From NCBI GenBank assembly GCA_022825895.1, contig JAJDVX010000010.1, positions 62,001-126,000 on the forward strand: a stretch of 64,000 bases of DNA, read 5' to 3'. The position numbers and the translations under genes were made by a program. Shown here piece by piece: positions 62,850 to 64,000 of the stretch (position 1 is the first letter of the stretch; each line of letters starts with the position of its first letter). The stretch is from Chloroflexota bacterium. GTDB lineage: Bacteria > Chloroflexota > UBA11872. The notes below the pieces were generated by a model, which had not been told where the DNA came from, did not search any database, and worked only from the letters and a program-made list of their open reading frames with translations.

Positions 62850-63041
62850 GTGGCCTCGCAGTTGCTCAGGGAGCGAGCGAGTCGGCGTCTGTTGAGGTTT
62901 TGCAGTCTAGTTGGTCGCGTCAGCTTCGCTGGCCGCCGTGCACCGGGCAGCCGCACTTAGTCGCGCTCGACGGGAGGCTCGGCCGCGAAGGGCGAAAGAC
63001 GCGTGCGACGATATGAGGCGTTGTGAGGTGGAGGCGAAACT

Positions 63042-64000
63042 GTGCCTGCCGTGGATGTCCCGCGGGTGTCGTTCGTTGGTTCAGGTCGGATTTCGATTGA
63101 CAGCGTGCGGGTGACCGATCCGGCGCCGAACCAGATACGCGTGCGGACGACGCAATCGTTAATCAGTGCTGGGTCGGAACGAAATAGCTTCGAGTCGCCA
63201 AATACCGAGCCGCGGTCGCCGGGCTATTCGAGTGTGGGGACTGTGGACGCGGTAGGGCGACAGGTTGAAGGCTATCGCGAAGGGGACCGGGTGTATGCCA
63301 CGGGACCGCATCAGGGTGCGCATTTGGTGGAAGTGGATACGCCTCGGGTGGCTGACCGGAAAGAGCATTACCCGCCGCCCAAAGTGCCCGACTCGGTGAC
63401 GGACGCGCAGGCCACGTTTTTGTCGCTGTGCGACGTGGCGTTGCACGGTGTCCGGCGAGGTCGTCCCTATATCGGTGACTCCGTGGCGGTGTTTGGCCAG
63501 GGCGTGGTGGGACAGTTGGTGACGCAGTTCGCACGTATGGTCAATCCCTATCCGCTGATTGGGATTGACCTGGAGGACGAGCGGTTGGAGTTGGCTCGTG
63601 CCAGCGGCGCGACGCACACGATCAACGCCAGCCGGCAGGACGCCGTGGACCGGGTGATCGAGTTGACGGAAGGCGAAGGCGCGCGGGTTGTATTCATGGT
63701 CACGCGCACGCCGGCGATCCTGCCGGACTGCATGCGAGCCACGGCGGCGGGCGGGACGGTGACGCTAACGGGCAGCCCGCCGGGCGCCGTGGACATTCGC
63801 CTTCAGGAAGAGTTGCTCCGCAAGGAGTTGACGATTACCGGCACCTACCAGACGCGCTTGTACCCGCTGACCGCCTACCACATGCAGCGCTGGACGCGCC
63901 CGGCGAATCGCGCCTACATCTACGAACTGATGGGACGGGGCGGCCTGACTGTTGACCACCTGGTGTCACACCACGTGCCGTACACAGAAGCCCAGGAAAT
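63042..64000 (+). CDS. medium-chain dehydrogenase/reductase (zinc-type ADH superfamily), 3' end outside window
   Basis: The first 319 codons of an MDR enzyme. It starts at GTG 63042 with GGAGG at 63030-63034. The N-terminal GroES-like part has LISAGSERNSFE, lacking the usual Cys-His zinc ligands of classical alcohol dehydrogenases; the Rossmann half shows VAVFGQGVVGQLVTQFARMV. Its N-terminus resembles threonine dehydrogenase/BchC-like MDR proteins. The cut at the right edge hides the C-terminus. Confidence 0.85.
   Translation, partial: MPAVDVPRVSFVGSGRISIDSVRVTDPAPNQIRVRTTQSLISAGSERNSFESPNTEPRSPGYSSVGTVDAVGRQVEGYREGDRVYATGPHQGAHLVEVDTPRVADRKEHYPPPKVPDSVTDAQATFLSLCDVALHGVRRGRPYIGDSVAVFGQGVVGQLVTQFARMVNPYPLIGIDLEDERLELARASGATHTINASRQDAVDRVIELTEGEGARVVFMVTRTPAILPDCMRATAAGGTVTLTGSPPGAVDIRLQEELLRKELTITGTYQTRLYPLTAYHMQRWTRPANRAYIYELMGRGGLTVDHLVSHHVPYTEAQE

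Overview
The window is GC-rich, gene-dense bacterial DNA, probably from Chloroflexota (inference). The best clue is the sugar-binding protein at 36.2-37.9 kb. It has a Tat-type lipoprotein signal followed by a long V/E/P/T-rich 'EVPVE' spacer, which is typical of Chloroflexota ABC binding proteins. The mix of Gfo/Idh/MocA oxidoreductases, xylose-isomerase-like TIM barrels, sulfatase-fold enzymes, an enolase-superfamily enzyme and FAH/amidohydrolase genes is also common in marine or sponge-associated Chloroflexota. No rRNA gene, CRISPR array, integrase, complete transposase or phage gene was found. One tRNA gene, tRNA-Arg(TCT), is present.

Layout. (1) 0-21.7 kb is a patchwork of short operons for small-molecule and sugar metabolism: a sulfatase-fold enzyme cut by the left edge, DUF429, Gfo/Idh/MocA, a DUF433/DUF5615 toxin-antitoxin-like pair, argG, a membrane-anchored EEP-domain protein, a GNAT, a TIM-barrel isomerase, a DUF393/URO-D/epimerase/aldo-keto reductase operon, a 2-hydroxyacid dehydrogenase, a cupin, an acetamidase, a second Gfo/Idh/MocA, an SDR/acetoacetate-decarboxylase/MFS set, and comM. 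Several gaps hold copies of a MITE-like palindromic repeat. (2) 21.5-41.6 kb looks like a catabolic locus for a sulfated or substituted carbohydrate: a 1080-residue glycosidase-like protein, three related beta-propeller proteins, two sulfatases, a 2-hydroxyacid dehydrogenase, an ABC importer without its ATPase, an amidohydrolase, a GH32 enzyme and an SDR. None of the enzymes has an obvious signal peptide, so breakdown would be inside the cell after import. (3) 41.6-47.5 kb: a small lipoprotein, a ThDP enzyme, murJ, split heptose-phosphate kinase and adenylyltransferase genes, and another TIM-barrel isomerase. (4) 47.6-56.5 kb is more housekeeping: a tiny basic protein, an M16 peptidase, a TPR-like protein, a roadblock protein, ndk, sucCD and a two-subunit 2-oxoacid:ferredoxin oxidoreductase. 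The last four give a 2-oxoglutarate - succinyl-CoA - succinate module. The tRNA follows. (5) 56.5-64 kb: a YbjT-like reductase, an M24 peptidase, a GNAT, a zinc-ribbon membrane protein, an FAH hydrolase, an enolase-superfamily enzyme and an MDR dehydrogenase cut by the right edge.

Large-scale composition changes along the window. Up to about 32-34 kb the + strand is markedly richer in G than C whichever strand is coding. Beyond that the bias disappears or reverses. Coding calls rest on reading the translations, motifs and gene spacing; no database search was possible.
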